A stretch of DNA of 35,973 nucleotides from Bifidobacterium italicum (GTDB taxonomy: Bacteria; Actinomycetota; Actinomycetes; Actinomycetales; Bifidobacteriaceae). The notes beneath the pieces are model-generated. The model made no database searches, was not told where the DNA came from, and worked only from the letters and a program-made list of their open reading frames with translations. The first letter of the stretch is position 1, and every line of letters starts with the position of its first letter. The stretch is taken from the NCBI RefSeq assembly GCF_002286915.1, contig NZ_MVOG01000033.1, positions 1 to 35,973 of the forward strand. Direction: 5' to 3'. Position numbers and translations under genes: made by a program. Below, piece after piece: positions 25,806 through 33,773 of this stretch.

Positions 25806-26594
25806 TTATTCGCCCATGTGTTCGCCTATGGACAGCGCATCGTCGTCGGTCGGTTCGAGACAATCCACGATTGCCGCATCCGCGAGGATGCGCAGCTCAT
25901 GTGCCGTGCGCGGCAGGTTCCCGTATCCGCTGCGTTCGGCGACGCATTCGTCGAAACGTTCCCGCATGGCGTCAGAAAGCGGTCCGGCCGCACGCTCCAG
26001 ACGATGCAGTGCATCCTCCATCATCTGCGCATACAGTGCGCGCACATGCTCGACCTCGTCCGCGATGTCGAGGCGGCAGATGCGCCGCGGATGTGCGGCC
26101 TTGGCGAGTGCGTCCGGCACGAGGCTCTCCGGCGAGCCGACGAATGCGACCACGCGGGCGTCGGCGGTCCATTCGTTCAGCTTCGAGGCCACCTGCCCTA
26201 CGAGCTCCTCGTCGATGGAATCGTCCAGGAACCGCAGATCGACGCCGATCGTGCCGTCGTAGCGGTTCGTGTAGGCGGCCGCCGCGTCGACGGCGCGCGT
26301 CATCTCCCGCCATTCGACGTCGGACGTTTCGCGCAGCCTCGGCGTCACGAACACGGATTGGTCGGGATTGACGCTGTCCTGCACGCCGTATTCGATGAAC
26401 AGATCAGCGGCGCGGCGAGTCGTCTCCCGCATCCGCGGGACGTCGAGAGCGCCGACGAGCACAATCGCCGGCATCGGCACATGCAGGACGCTGAACGCCT
26501 TGTTCGCACAAATGCGACGTATCAGTGCGGGGAATTGCTTGGGGATGTCGGCGGACATCATCGGTTCTTTGACCATTGTTCGTTCCATCGTCAT
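25806..26594 (-). CDS. Degenerate AAA/P-loop-like protein
   Basis: 262 residues. PAIVLVGALDVPRMRETTRR occupies the place of a Walker A strand and loop but has no GKT/S. GTIGVDLRFLDDSIDEEL sits where Walker B would be, and ARVVAFVGSPESLVPDAL resembles a sensor-1 strand followed by a helical lid-like region. It is homologous to the C-terminal domain of the protein at 22163. I infer a nucleotide-free or non-hydrolysing partner of the adjacent VirD4-like ATPase. The ATG at 26594 overlaps the stop of the upstream lipoprotein gene (ATGA), indicating coupled translation. No membrane segment. Confidence 0.7.
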   Translation of the reverse strand: MTMERTMVKEPMMSADIPKQFPALIRRICANKAFSVLHVPMPAIVLVGALDVPRMRETTRRAADLFIEYGVQDSVNPDQSVFVTPRLRETSDVEWREMTRAVDAAAAYTNRYDGTIGVDLRFLDDSIDEELVGQVASKLNEWTADARVVAFVGSPESLVPDALAKAAHPRRICRLDIADEVEHVRALYAQMMEDALHRLERAAGPLSDAMRERFDECVAERSGYGNLPRTAHELRILADAAIVDCLEPTDDDALSIGEHMGE

Positions 26595-27976
26595 GCCTGC
26601 TCTTCCAGCTGCGTCCAGTCCACGATGTCGGCAAGATCCTCCTGCAGATAGTAGACGGTCGTATCCGAGGGGGCGGGTTTCATGGCGACGCGTGCATAAT
26701 CGCGTCCGTCACGGCCTGCGGTGATGGGGACGAAGGGGTTGTTGGCCTTGCCGTCCGCGCTCACGATCGTCTCGTCGTATTGCGCGGCGTCGCGACGCAG
26801 TATGAAAGGCCGCGTGGTGTCGGGATTGGCCTGCGCCTCGGCCATCGCCGTATCGTCATAGTAACCGCGGGAGGCCAGTCCCGGCAGATTGGCGCCGACG
26901 GGATAGTACACCAACAGTTCCTTCATCATGAAGAAGGTGCCGCTGGATTGCAGGCTCCTCCGTGCGTCCGGGTCAGTGGCGACCTCGTCCTTATATGCCA
27001 ATGTGCCCTCATGACAGAACCGCACATGATTGCCCATTTCGGCATAGGGCGCCATATCCACGCCATAGGTCTTCTCGGCGTCCGGAGACGATCCGCAATA
27101 CGGTTCACCGTTGTCCTCGGTGAGTTCGAATACGCCCAATTCCGCATTGGCGAGCTGTTCGGACGCACGATAATCGCGCATCACCGGCTGATGCGATTCC
27201 GTATACAGGGACAACGCCTTCTCCCCGACACCTTCCTCATACATCATGACGGCTCCGTCTCCTGCGGCGAAGGCGAGGCAGTCGGCGCTTCGATTCCCGT
27301 CTCCATCTTCGCGGCAGTAGGTCCCTTCAAGGGAGGCGCCATCGAACTGGGCGTTGAGGAACGGTCCGTCGGACAGCAGCCCGTCGCCGGCATCCGCATC
27401 CGCTCCCACGTAGAGCACCACGGACTGGTTCGCCGTCATCGACGTCACACCCAATGTCGGTTCGCCTCCGACGACCGTTCCCAGATACTGCATCGACGAG
27501 TAGCGCGGCATGAGCGTGACCTGATACCCTTCCCTTTCCAGTTCACGCTTCGCGTCATCCGCATTCTTGCCGAACCAGTCGATGCCTAGCACGTCATGCT
27601 GCTCGGCGATCGCGAGCATGACTCCTTCGGCGGCATCGATGTCCTCGCCGGCGGCGGGAACACTCAGCGCCACGGTCCCTTCGGGATATTCGTCGGTATC
27701 GGTCACGGCGACGGCCCTGACATCGACGGGCACATCAAGATCATCGAACCATGCCATCGCCTCCGCCTCGGTCATGCCGACCACATCGTCGGGAACGCGC
27801 ATGTCCTTCGTCGGCGACGGCGACGAACTCTCGGCAGGCGTCACGGAAGTCGGCGCGGAGGCCGTCGGCTCCACTGCGGATGGCGCTGACGCCCCTGTAT
27901 TGCTGCCGCATCCGCACATCGGCAGCAGCATGCACGTCAGCAACATCGCGCATGCCCGGCGGGTGTACGTATTCAT
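26591..27976 (-). CDS. Putative lipoprotein with PASTA-like domains
   Basis: 461 residues. The signal peptide (MNTYTRRACAMLLTCMLL) is followed by PMCGCGSN, a possible but imperfect lipobox, then a Ser/Pro/Thr-rich spacer (about 25-65). Two PASTA-like repeats follow (DDVVGMTEAEAMAWF; GKNADDAKRELEREGYQV). The C-terminal half is shared with the next protein: YCREDGDGN, MMKELLVYYPVG, TTRPFILRRD, DGKANNPFVP and TTVYYLQ. PASTA domains bind peptidoglycan or muropeptides in other proteins. AGGAG lies eight bases before ATG 27976; the longer frame to 28009 is not needed. Predicted to be anchored outside the membrane. Cys residues in the shared domain may form disulfides. Confidence 0.8.
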   Translation of the reverse strand: MNTYTRRACAMLLTCMLLPMCGCGSNTGASAPSAVEPTASAPTSVTPAESSSPSPTKDMRVPDDVVGMTEAEAMAWFDDLDVPVDVRAVAVTDTDEYPEGTVALSVPAAGEDIDAAEGVMLAIAEQHDVLGIDWFGKNADDAKRELEREGYQVTLMPRYSSMQYLGTVVGGEPTLGVTSMTANQSVVLYVGADADAGDGLLSDGPFLNAQFDGASLEGTYCREDGDGNRSADCLAFAAGDGAVMMYEEGVGEKALSLYTESHQPVMRDYRASEQLANAELGVFELTEDNGEPYCGSSPDAEKTYGVDMAPYAEMGNHVRFCHEGTLAYKDEVATDPDARRSLQSSGTFFMMKELLVYYPVGANLPGLASRGYYDDTAMAEAQANPDTTRPFILRRDAAQYDETIVSADGKANNPFVPITAGRDGRDYARVAMKPAPSDTTVYYLQEDLADIVDWTQLEEQA

Positions 27977-28052
27977 GATTGAGCTCCTCTCCATCGCTTC
28001 ATTACGCAAGTCATCGATTAAGTCGGGTCAGGCATGTCACGTAAGGCCACCA

Positions 28053-30188
28053 TCAGCCCTGTGGATGCTCCTCGAGGAAGAAAGCCATATCGTCGGCGCC
28101 GACGATGACCGGGGTCACCAACACACGGCCGGACGTCCGGTACTGATCGATGGAATAGTCCCAATCCAGCACCGATTGGGGAAGATCGTCGGTGGGGAAT
28201 CCGACCGGATACACGACGAACTTGCCGCATGGCTCGACGCCGTAGGCCTGGGTGATCGTCGTCGGCATGTCCATCTTTTCATCGATGTAGGTATCGCCGC
28301 GTTTGCCCTTGACGGCGAACGCATCCGTGGCGCATTGCAGGGTATAGGTGCCGTCGTCATTGGGCGTCATCGATTCGAATCGCCCGGTGAACGCGGCGTA
28401 GTCAAGGACCGGACGATTCTCGCCGTCGTCGCTGAAATGCTGATGGATGTGCTCCCCGCTGAACGAGCCATCCTTCTTGATCGTCATCTGCGTGAACTCT
28501 TTCATGCTCTCTCCCTGCACACGGTATGTTCCCTCCACGGAATCGAACTGATCGTCATGGTTCGTCGTCTGCTGCGTCGAGTCATCCGATGACGAATCGG
28601 GAGAGGAAGAATTCGAGGACGCGGCGGATGTTTCGTCGTAATCGGTAAATTCAGCCCAGCGCACGAAGGAACGTACCGGCTGGAGGTAGTAGACGCTTGT
28701 ACCGCTAACGGCAGGAGCCATCGCCTCGCCCGAGGCGTCGGCGCCGAAGGGCGGCAGGAACGGATTGTTCGCATTACCGTCGGCGTTCACCGAGGTCGTC
28801 TCGTACAGTGATGGATCCCTGCGCAGGATGAACGGCCGTGTCGTGTCGACGGACGGTTCTCTGCCGGCAGCCCATAGCGCTTCGTCGTCGAAGTAGCCGC
28901 GCTGCTCCAATCCCTCAATGTCGGAGCCGACCGGGAAATAGACAAGCATCTCCTGCATCTCATAGGTGGATCCGGTATGGCGGGGAAAGGTGTCTTCCGT
29001 ATTGCGCACCGGGGTGCCGTTTCGGCAGGCGAATTCAGGAATCCCCGGTCCCAGATCCTTACCGCCGCATTGGCGGTTGCCATATCCATGGAACAGCTCG
29101 AACATGCCCAAACCGGAAGTGATCAGCAGATCGGTCTCGGTCTTCCAATCCTCCACGGAGAAGGTGAACCGCGCCTTCAGATGCAAGTCGGTCGTCTCGT
29201 CGCTGTCGCCCTCCGACATCACGAGCGTGGTTCCCTTTCCGTTATCGTCCTCACCTCCGTCCAAGAAGATGCAGTTCGAGGAATCAGACTGGCCACCGGC
29301 CTTGCAATAGGCGCCAACCATGGGCTTGAAGACCTGATAGTTGAGGTGCCTCGTTCCTCCGGTCTCCTCCAGCAGAAGATCCTCGTTGGTGCTCGCATCC
29401 ACACCGTAATGCAACGTGATGTGCTGTCCCGGTTTCAGTTCACTACCTATCAACGGAGTAGAGGTGAACACCTTGCCTACGCTCTCTTCGGTGTAATAGT
29501 GTGGTTCCAACGACACCTCATAACCGAGTGATGTCAGTCGGTTCTTCGCTTCGTCCTTCTTCATGCCGTAGAGCTCCAGCGGCACTCCGCGGTCCCAGAA
29601 AGCGACTCCGATGTAAATGCCGCTATCTCTTTCATCCGCGTCCAGAGCCTCATTTTCCCCCGGATAGCTTGCCACCACGGTACCTTCCGCGTAGTCACCA
29701 TCCGGAAGCACCGGAATCTTCTTCATATGGACCGGGACACCCATATCCGCAAGGATGTCAGCTACTTCCTGCGGTGTCTTCTCGAGAGTGCCTTCTGGTA
29801 TGCCGGGACCTTTGGATTCATCGATGACCACAACGGATGATGATTCCACGACGTCTCCGGCATCCGCGCCCACATAGCCGAGGAAAATGCCCTCGTCCTC
29901 GCGATGGAGCCGTGCGGAACGTTCCGTCTGCCAGCCACGGGACTCGAGGATGTCATCCACCTGGTCGGCGGTGACCTCGTCCTCGGGGACGCCGAGCTCC
30001 TCAGCCAATTGCTCGATCGAGGGCAATGCTTGTCCATCGCTTTCGACGATCTGCGTGCGAGAGAACCAGCCCATACGGATGGCGAGCATGACCACGACCG
30101 CGACGAGCACGCCCACTGCTGCGACGACGATCGCCAGATTGCGCCATCGACGCGCATTCACTGCGCGCAACTCACTGGATTTCTTCAT
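28053..30188 (-). CDS. Membrane-anchored PASTA-like surface protein
   Basis: 711 residues. A short basic cytoplasmic start, then one helix (LAIVVAAVGVLVAVVVMLAI, about 18-37), so the rest is outside. Residues 50-290 contain three PASTA-like repeats (LGVPEDEVTADQVDDILESR; EVADILADMGVPVHMKK; KDEAKNRLTSLGYEVSLEP). Residues 290-540 match the shared domain of the lipoprotein (YCKAGGQSD, MLVYFPVG, TTRPFILRRD, NANNPFLP, TSVYYLQ). A Ser/Asp linker (540-575) leads to a third domain (EGTYRVQGESMKEF to the end), perhaps lipocalin-like, with a Cys pair. GGAGGGAA supports the ATG. It follows a 155-base gap without a LytTR site, so it is probably read from 30625. Shares no kinase domain, unlike PknB. Confidence 0.82.
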   Translation of the reverse strand: MKKSSELRAVNARRWRNLAIVVAAVGVLVAVVVMLAIRMGWFSRTQIVESDGQALPSIEQLAEELGVPEDEVTADQVDDILESRGWQTERSARLHREDEGIFLGYVGADAGDVVESSSVVVIDESKGPGIPEGTLEKTPQEVADILADMGVPVHMKKIPVLPDGDYAEGTVVASYPGENEALDADERDSGIYIGVAFWDRGVPLELYGMKKDEAKNRLTSLGYEVSLEPHYYTEESVGKVFTSTPLIGSELKPGQHITLHYGVDASTNEDLLLEETGGTRHLNYQVFKPMVGAYCKAGGQSDSSNCIFLDGGEDDNGKGTTLVMSEGDSDETTDLHLKARFTFSVEDWKTETDLLITSGLGMFELFHGYGNRQCGGKDLGPGIPEFACRNGTPVRNTEDTFPRHTGSTYEMQEMLVYFPVGSDIEGLEQRGYFDDEALWAAGREPSVDTTRPFILRRDPSLYETTSVNADGNANNPFLPPFGADASGEAMAPAVSGTSVYYLQPVRSFVRWAEFTDYDETSAASSNSSSPDSSSDDSTQQTTNHDDQFDSVEGTYRVQGESMKEFTQMTIKKDGSFSGEHIHQHFSDDGENRPVLDYAAFTGRFESMTPNDDGTYTLQCATDAFAVKGKRGDTYIDEKMDMPTTITQAYGVEPCGKFVVYPVGFPTDDLPQSVLDWDYSIDQYRTSGRVLVTPVIVGADDMAFFLEEHPQG

Positions 30189-30343
30189 ATCGGTTCCCTC
30201 CCTCAGCCATGGAAACGCTCAGCGATGAATCATGTGCCCAGACAGTGGCCCTGTCCAGATGGTGATCTCATGCAGAGCACAAAAAGCGGCAGGGTCCATC
30301 TTCCGAAGGGAGTAAATATGGAACCTACCGCTTGTGGGCCAGA

Positions 30344-30451
30344 TCACTGGCGATACATGGTGCCGCCGCAGGTGGGGCAACGCTTCGTGTTGCCCAGCAC
30401 CTTGTAGATGCCGCGCTCACCGCACTTGGAGCATTTGAACGTATCGGACAT
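30344..30451 (-). CDS. 35-residue double-CxxC zinc-ribbon microprotein
   Basis: A tiny protein with FKCSKCGE and RCPTCGG, two CxxC pairs 18 residues apart, the spacing of a rubredoxin-type zinc ribbon. GGAAGGG precedes ATG 30451 by nine bases. The frame is open upstream to ATG 30541 (65 residues), which would place the start 83 bases after the proposed -10, closer to the spacing of the other promoters; the added part (SSGCLCDNDS) is not family-like. It is the first gene after the 30625-30688 promoter. The role is unknown; possibly a regulatory or protein-protein module. Confidence 0.7.
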   Translation of the reverse strand: MSDTFKCSKCGERGIYKVLGNTKRCPTCGGTMYRQ

Positions 30452-30624
30452 GGCACACACCCTTCCAATCGAATCGTTATCGCACAGGCAGCCTGACGAT
30501 GGCATGTCAAGACAATCGAATCGCAACATTTCCATCGTCATATCAATCACCCGCCTCAATCATCGAAAATGTCCCGCAGACTGTTGCGACATATATCGCA
30601 GCGGCCGCGAAACCTTTCTCCTGC

Positions 30625-30688
30625 AGATTAATTCACTACCGCAAACACAATGCCGACTTCGTAAGAACCGGAATCATTCAGGTAAGAA
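30625..30688 (-). promoter_or_regulatory. LytTR operator and -10 before the zinc-ribbon/PASTA unit
   Basis: On the minus strand, TTCTTAC (30688-30682) and TTCTTAC (30667-30661) are identical with a 21-bp period. After exactly 30 bases follows TAATCT (30630-30625). The leader to ATG 30451 would be unusually long (about 165 bases), with an alternative ATG at 30541. The rest of the 348-base gap (30452-30799) shows no other gene. This promoter likely drives the genes down to 22163. Confidence 0.72.
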
Positions 30689-30799
30689 TCAGAAGACACT
30701 GCAATACAACATCATGGGCGATATTGCGATATTATCGTGCCGTGGCGGAATAATACCGCCACGGCGACGAAGACTCGCGCAAGACAGCATCGCGATTCC

Positions 30800-32020
30800 T
30801 CACCGCAGCCATTCGTCGAAGCGGTACAGAAATGCGGACATATCCTGACGGTAGACGGCGGTGGTGCCGCAGAAGCTCAATGTGCCGTTCGCGTTCCGAT
30901 AGCCCTGGCTGATGCCGGTTCCGGCCAGCCACTGAATATCCGACGCATGCGGCGTCGCATCGGTCACATCAACGAAGCCTCCTACTGGCTTCACGCCGAA
31001 CCATTTGCCGGACTTGTCGGCCAGTCGCTTGAGGAACGCGGCCATGTCCTGCCTGATCACCGGATTCATGCCACGGAACGTCGACCTGCCGTCCCGTTCC
31101 TTCCATCCGGTCGAGATGCCGGCATGCGCCAGCCACAGGATGTCCTCGGCGTGCGGCGTGTTGCGGTTCACGTCCCTGAACCGCTTCCAGTCCGCGGCCG
31201 AAGGCTTCCATGTCCTGGCGTCGGCGATGTTGCGGTTCTTGGCTTCACGACGCAGAAAGGCGGCCATGTCCTGACGCGTCACTGCGCGCATGCCGTAGAA
31301 CATGTAGCGGTTGTAGGAGATCTTCCAGCCGGTCGAGATGCCGTTGTCGGCCAGCCATTGTGTCTCCGTCGAATGCGGCGTCTCCGGTTGCACGTCATGG
31401 AACCAGATCTTCCGCTCGCCTTTGCGGTAGAACACCGTCTTCGCCGAGACCTCCGCCGTCGACCGGTACGGCTGAAGCACCACATAGTCCCTGCGCGCCG
31501 GAGGATTCGACGCATTGACATGCCAATCGTATGGCAGCGGCTCGGTATTGTTCTTGCTGACCCAGGTCACGCCCAACGGCGGCAGCACGGGGCTTATCGT
31601 CACACCAACCACTCCTTGGCCATCATGCACGGTGTGTCCGTCACAGCCCGTGTTTCCCGACGAGCAGCGCATCCTGTACGTGAAATCCGTGTTCATCTGC
31701 AGATACTGCTCCGCCTCGGACTCGTCGGGAACATCGAAACGCGCCAACGACATCCTGGCCGTCGTCGCGCCGGAGGGAATCGGATTCTGCGCACCGAGTC
31801 CCGAAGCGTCGAGCACCGTGCGCAGCATGCCGCGCTCATAGGGATCCCTATTGATCGTGATGCACTTGCCGTCGGCCCTGCAATACGTGCCCATGACATG
31901 CCGCGGATCGCCGTCGAACGGCGTATATTCGGCCGCATTCGCCGGCGCCACGGCGCCGGACATCGCAAGCGCAGCCGCCAGCAGCATGCTCGCCGCGCTC
32001 ATTCCCGTCTTCGATCTCAT
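30800..32020 (-). CDS. Secreted protein with three SLH-like cell-wall repeats
   Basis: 406 residues. The signal peptide (MSAASMLLAAALAMSGAVAP, cleavage near ANAAEY) is followed by a domain whose start (GTYCRADGKCITINRD) resembles the YCREDGDG/YCKAGG segment of the two PASTA-like proteins. The C-terminal 190 residues are three repeats with the pattern DVxxxTPHxxDIxWLAxxGIS and RQDMAAFLxR (about 225-280, 290-345, 350-406). Such SLH-like repeats anchor proteins to the actinobacterial cell wall. AGAGGAG lies 11 bases before ATG 32020; longer in-frame starts run into the promoter. Alone in its unit; a weak LytTR operator precedes it. Confidence 0.88.
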   Translation of the reverse strand: MRSKTGMSAASMLLAAALAMSGAVAPANAAEYTPFDGDPRHVMGTYCRADGKCITINRDPYERGMLRTVLDASGLGAQNPIPSGATTARMSLARFDVPDESEAEQYLQMNTDFTYRMRCSSGNTGCDGHTVHDGQGVVGVTISPVLPPLGVTWVSKNNTEPLPYDWHVNASNPPARRDYVVLQPYRSTAEVSAKTVFYRKGERKIWFHDVQPETPHSTETQWLADNGISTGWKISYNRYMFYGMRAVTRQDMAAFLRREAKNRNIADARTWKPSAADWKRFRDVNRNTPHAEDILWLAHAGISTGWKERDGRSTFRGMNPVIRQDMAAFLKRLADKSGKWFGVKPVGGFVDVTDATPHASDIQWLAGTGISQGYRNANGTLSFCGTTAVYRQDMSAFLYRFDEWLR

Positions 32021-32057
32021 CGATACCACGCTCCTCTCATTGCCGCTTGCTGCAATC

Positions 32058-32081
32058 GGCAGGGTCCACGATGACCCTGCC
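32058..32081. promoter_or_regulatory. Perfect 9-bp inverted repeat in the leader of the SLH-like gene
   Basis: GGCAGGGTC (32058-32066) is exactly complementary to 32073-32081, with a six-base loop. It lies just downstream of the proposed -10, near the expected transcription start. It could be an mRNA 5' hairpin or an operator for a second regulator. Part of the same word recurs at 30290-30299 upstream of the PASTA-like gene. Confidence 0.5.
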
Positions 32082-32087
32082 AGCATC

Positions 32088-32151
32088 CACATTGCCAGAA
32101 AACGGCATCGCATAAACCGCAACAGCAGAATCGACAGGCTTTCGGTAAGAA
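32088..32151 (-). promoter_or_regulatory. Weak candidate LytTR operator/promoter of the SLH-like gene
   Basis: On the minus strand, TTCTTAC (32151-32145) is followed at 21 bases by a degenerate TTCTGCT (32130-32124). The -10 expected 30 bases on is poor (AATGTG, 32093-32088). The distance to the start codon (68 bases) fits the other promoters. Accepted with caution. Confidence 0.45.
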
Positions 32152-32255
32152 AAGAGACCTCATTGACACATCAGCACAAACAACTCGGCGGGATCGACGA
32201 TGCAGTTCACATCAGGCGCAACATAGCGAGCGCCCATTTCTCCCGGAGCTGCCAT

Positions 32256-32319
32256 CTATGACCTCAAACCTAATACTTCTTACCTATGCTGCCGTAGTTT
32301 GCGTTTCCACTGCGACAAT
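32256..32319 (+). promoter_or_regulatory. LytTR operator and -10 before the 32377 gene
   Basis: CTATGAC (32256-32262) and TTCTTAC (32277-32283) have a 21-bp period; the first resembles TTATGAC in the regulator's own operator. After exactly 30 bases comes GACAAT (32314-32319), 57 bases before the ATG. Divergent from the SLH-like gene promoter. Confidence 0.68.
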
Positions 32320-32376
32320 CTGAACAACGACATTCCGCCTGTTCGAACAATTGGCATCATCGAGGGAGGACGCAAT

Positions 32377-33750
32377 ATGGCATCTCAATTCTGCACGTAC
32401 TGCGGCACGGTGATCAATGGAGGGATGCTATTCTGCCCATCATGCGGTAGACCGTTGGAACAAAATCTCCAACCCACCTCAACGACCGCACCGTCCAACA
32501 TTGCTCAGACATCCAAAACTGTCGCACCGTCTGACATCCAGACAACCGCCGCCACTGATGATTCACCCTCCTTCGTATTACAAAACAGGCAGCGCAGACA
32601 ACGGAGGAGCAAAATAATCATCATGGTCACGGCGATCGTCGCAGCCGCGGTGGCATGCGGACTACTGCTCAACGCCTATATCACCGACCATCGTGAACGG
32701 GACGAAATATCGCAAATGCACAGCTATTCCTCCGGCAATCTGTCGATTAAGATGCCCGACGGGTTCTCGGACAATGGCTCCAATAGCTTCAATTTCACCA
32801 GCCCCGACTCCGAGATCCTGTTCATGTTCCGCTCCTCCGACATCGCCGCGAGCGGAATAGCAGACGCTCAATACACCAGCACAGACACCACCTTGGATTA
32901 TCTGAAGTCCAGAGACGGCATCCAGTGCTGGGATTGCGGTATCAAGTCCACATATGTCTTCGGTCATTACACCTATGACGGCGACGATTACAATTATTAT
33001 GAGAAGACGTTCCCGGACGGCAACGGGTCCACGGTAATCATGGCCTATCCAAGACATCCGGAACACGGCACAACCGTCGCATACGAACACGTCATCGAAC
33101 TTGCGCTCAAGACATTCCGTGTGGACGATAGCAGCGGCTGCCTATATGGATGCTCAAAGAAGTACTGGGAGTCCACAGATCGGCATAACGACGACACTGC
33201 AACCTATGAGACCGGCGGCGGTTCTATGGTCGGCCAGCCTTCCGACGACGACTCACTACGCGTCACGCAATCGAACGACGATGAGGATATGGACAAGAGC
33301 ACACCGACCGCGAAATACCTGTTCCATGCCGAGCAGACCGACGATGAGGACACGGTGGTGTCGATGGAGCTTCCGACGACCTTCGAGTGGCCATGGCAAT
33401 ATCATGACATCGCCAGCGACGACACCATGACAGTCGAGCTGCACAATTCTTCTGTAGGCATGTCGCCAAGGGCTTTCCTTGAATCAAACGACGATGAATG
33501 CTCAGTATTCGACAATGACATCGCCGAAGATACGTTGACCGTGGAATGCCAAGTGTTTGTCAGCGGATGGATTGATCAGAAGTACGTCACGAAGGCTTGT
33601 CCTGACCGCAGGAACATTCGGCATCTCATCCGCACCGACAAGGGATTTGTATATGCCGATTTCAAGTTTCCGAATGACGACAGCACGAATAAGCAGTATG
33701 AGGACGTCATTCGCCACGCCGTGCAGTCGATGGTAATCGTCGACGAATAG
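32377..33750 (+). CDS. Zinc-ribbon membrane protein with large outer domain
   Basis: 457 residues. An N-terminal double zinc ribbon (FCTYCGTVINGG and FCPSCGRP) is followed by a Thr/Ala/Ser linker, a basic stretch (QRRQRRSK), one helix (IIIMVTAIVAAAVACGLLL, about 78-96) and a large domain of about 360 residues predicted to lie outside. That domain has two halves that may be repeats: NLSIKMPDGFSDNG with IELALKTFRVDD, and VSMELPTTFEWPWQ with IRHAVQSMVIVDE. GGGAGGA supports ATG 32377; the longer frame from 32299 runs through the -10. The topology (zinc ribbon inside, sensor-like domain outside) suggests a signalling or assembly role. Divergent from the leftward array but with the same operator type. 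Confidence 0.8.
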   Translation: MASQFCTYCGTVINGGMLFCPSCGRPLEQNLQPTSTTAPSNIAQTSKTVAPSDIQTTAATDDSPSFVLQNRQRRQRRSKIIIMVTAIVAAAVACGLLLNAYITDHRERDEISQMHSYSSGNLSIKMPDGFSDNGSNSFNFTSPDSEILFMFRSSDIAASGIADAQYTSTDTTLDYLKSRDGIQCWDCGIKSTYVFGHYTYDGDDYNYYEKTFPDGNGSTVIMAYPRHPEHGTTVAYEHVIELALKTFRVDDSSGCLYGCSKKYWESTDRHNDDTATYETGGGSMVGQPSDDDSLRVTQSNDDEDMDKSTPTAKYLFHAEQTDDEDTVVSMELPTTFEWPWQYHDIASDDTMTVELHNSSVGMSPRAFLESNDDECSVFDNDIAEDTLTVECQVFVSGWIDQKYVTKACPDRRNIRHLIRTDKGFVYADFKFPNDDSTNKQYEDVIRHAVQSMVIVDE

Positions 33751-33773
33751 CCCTCCTCCGTTCAGCCTGCCTT

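Noticed and set aside
24337..26594. The locus as a conventional conjugative element
   Set aside because: No relaxase, VirB4, integrase or attachment repeats are seen, and the surrounding genes are chaperones and envelope proteins.
30800..32074. A 445-codon plus-strand open frame opposite the SLH-like gene
   Set aside because: Shadow of the SLH-like gene, which has a signal peptide and three clear repeats.
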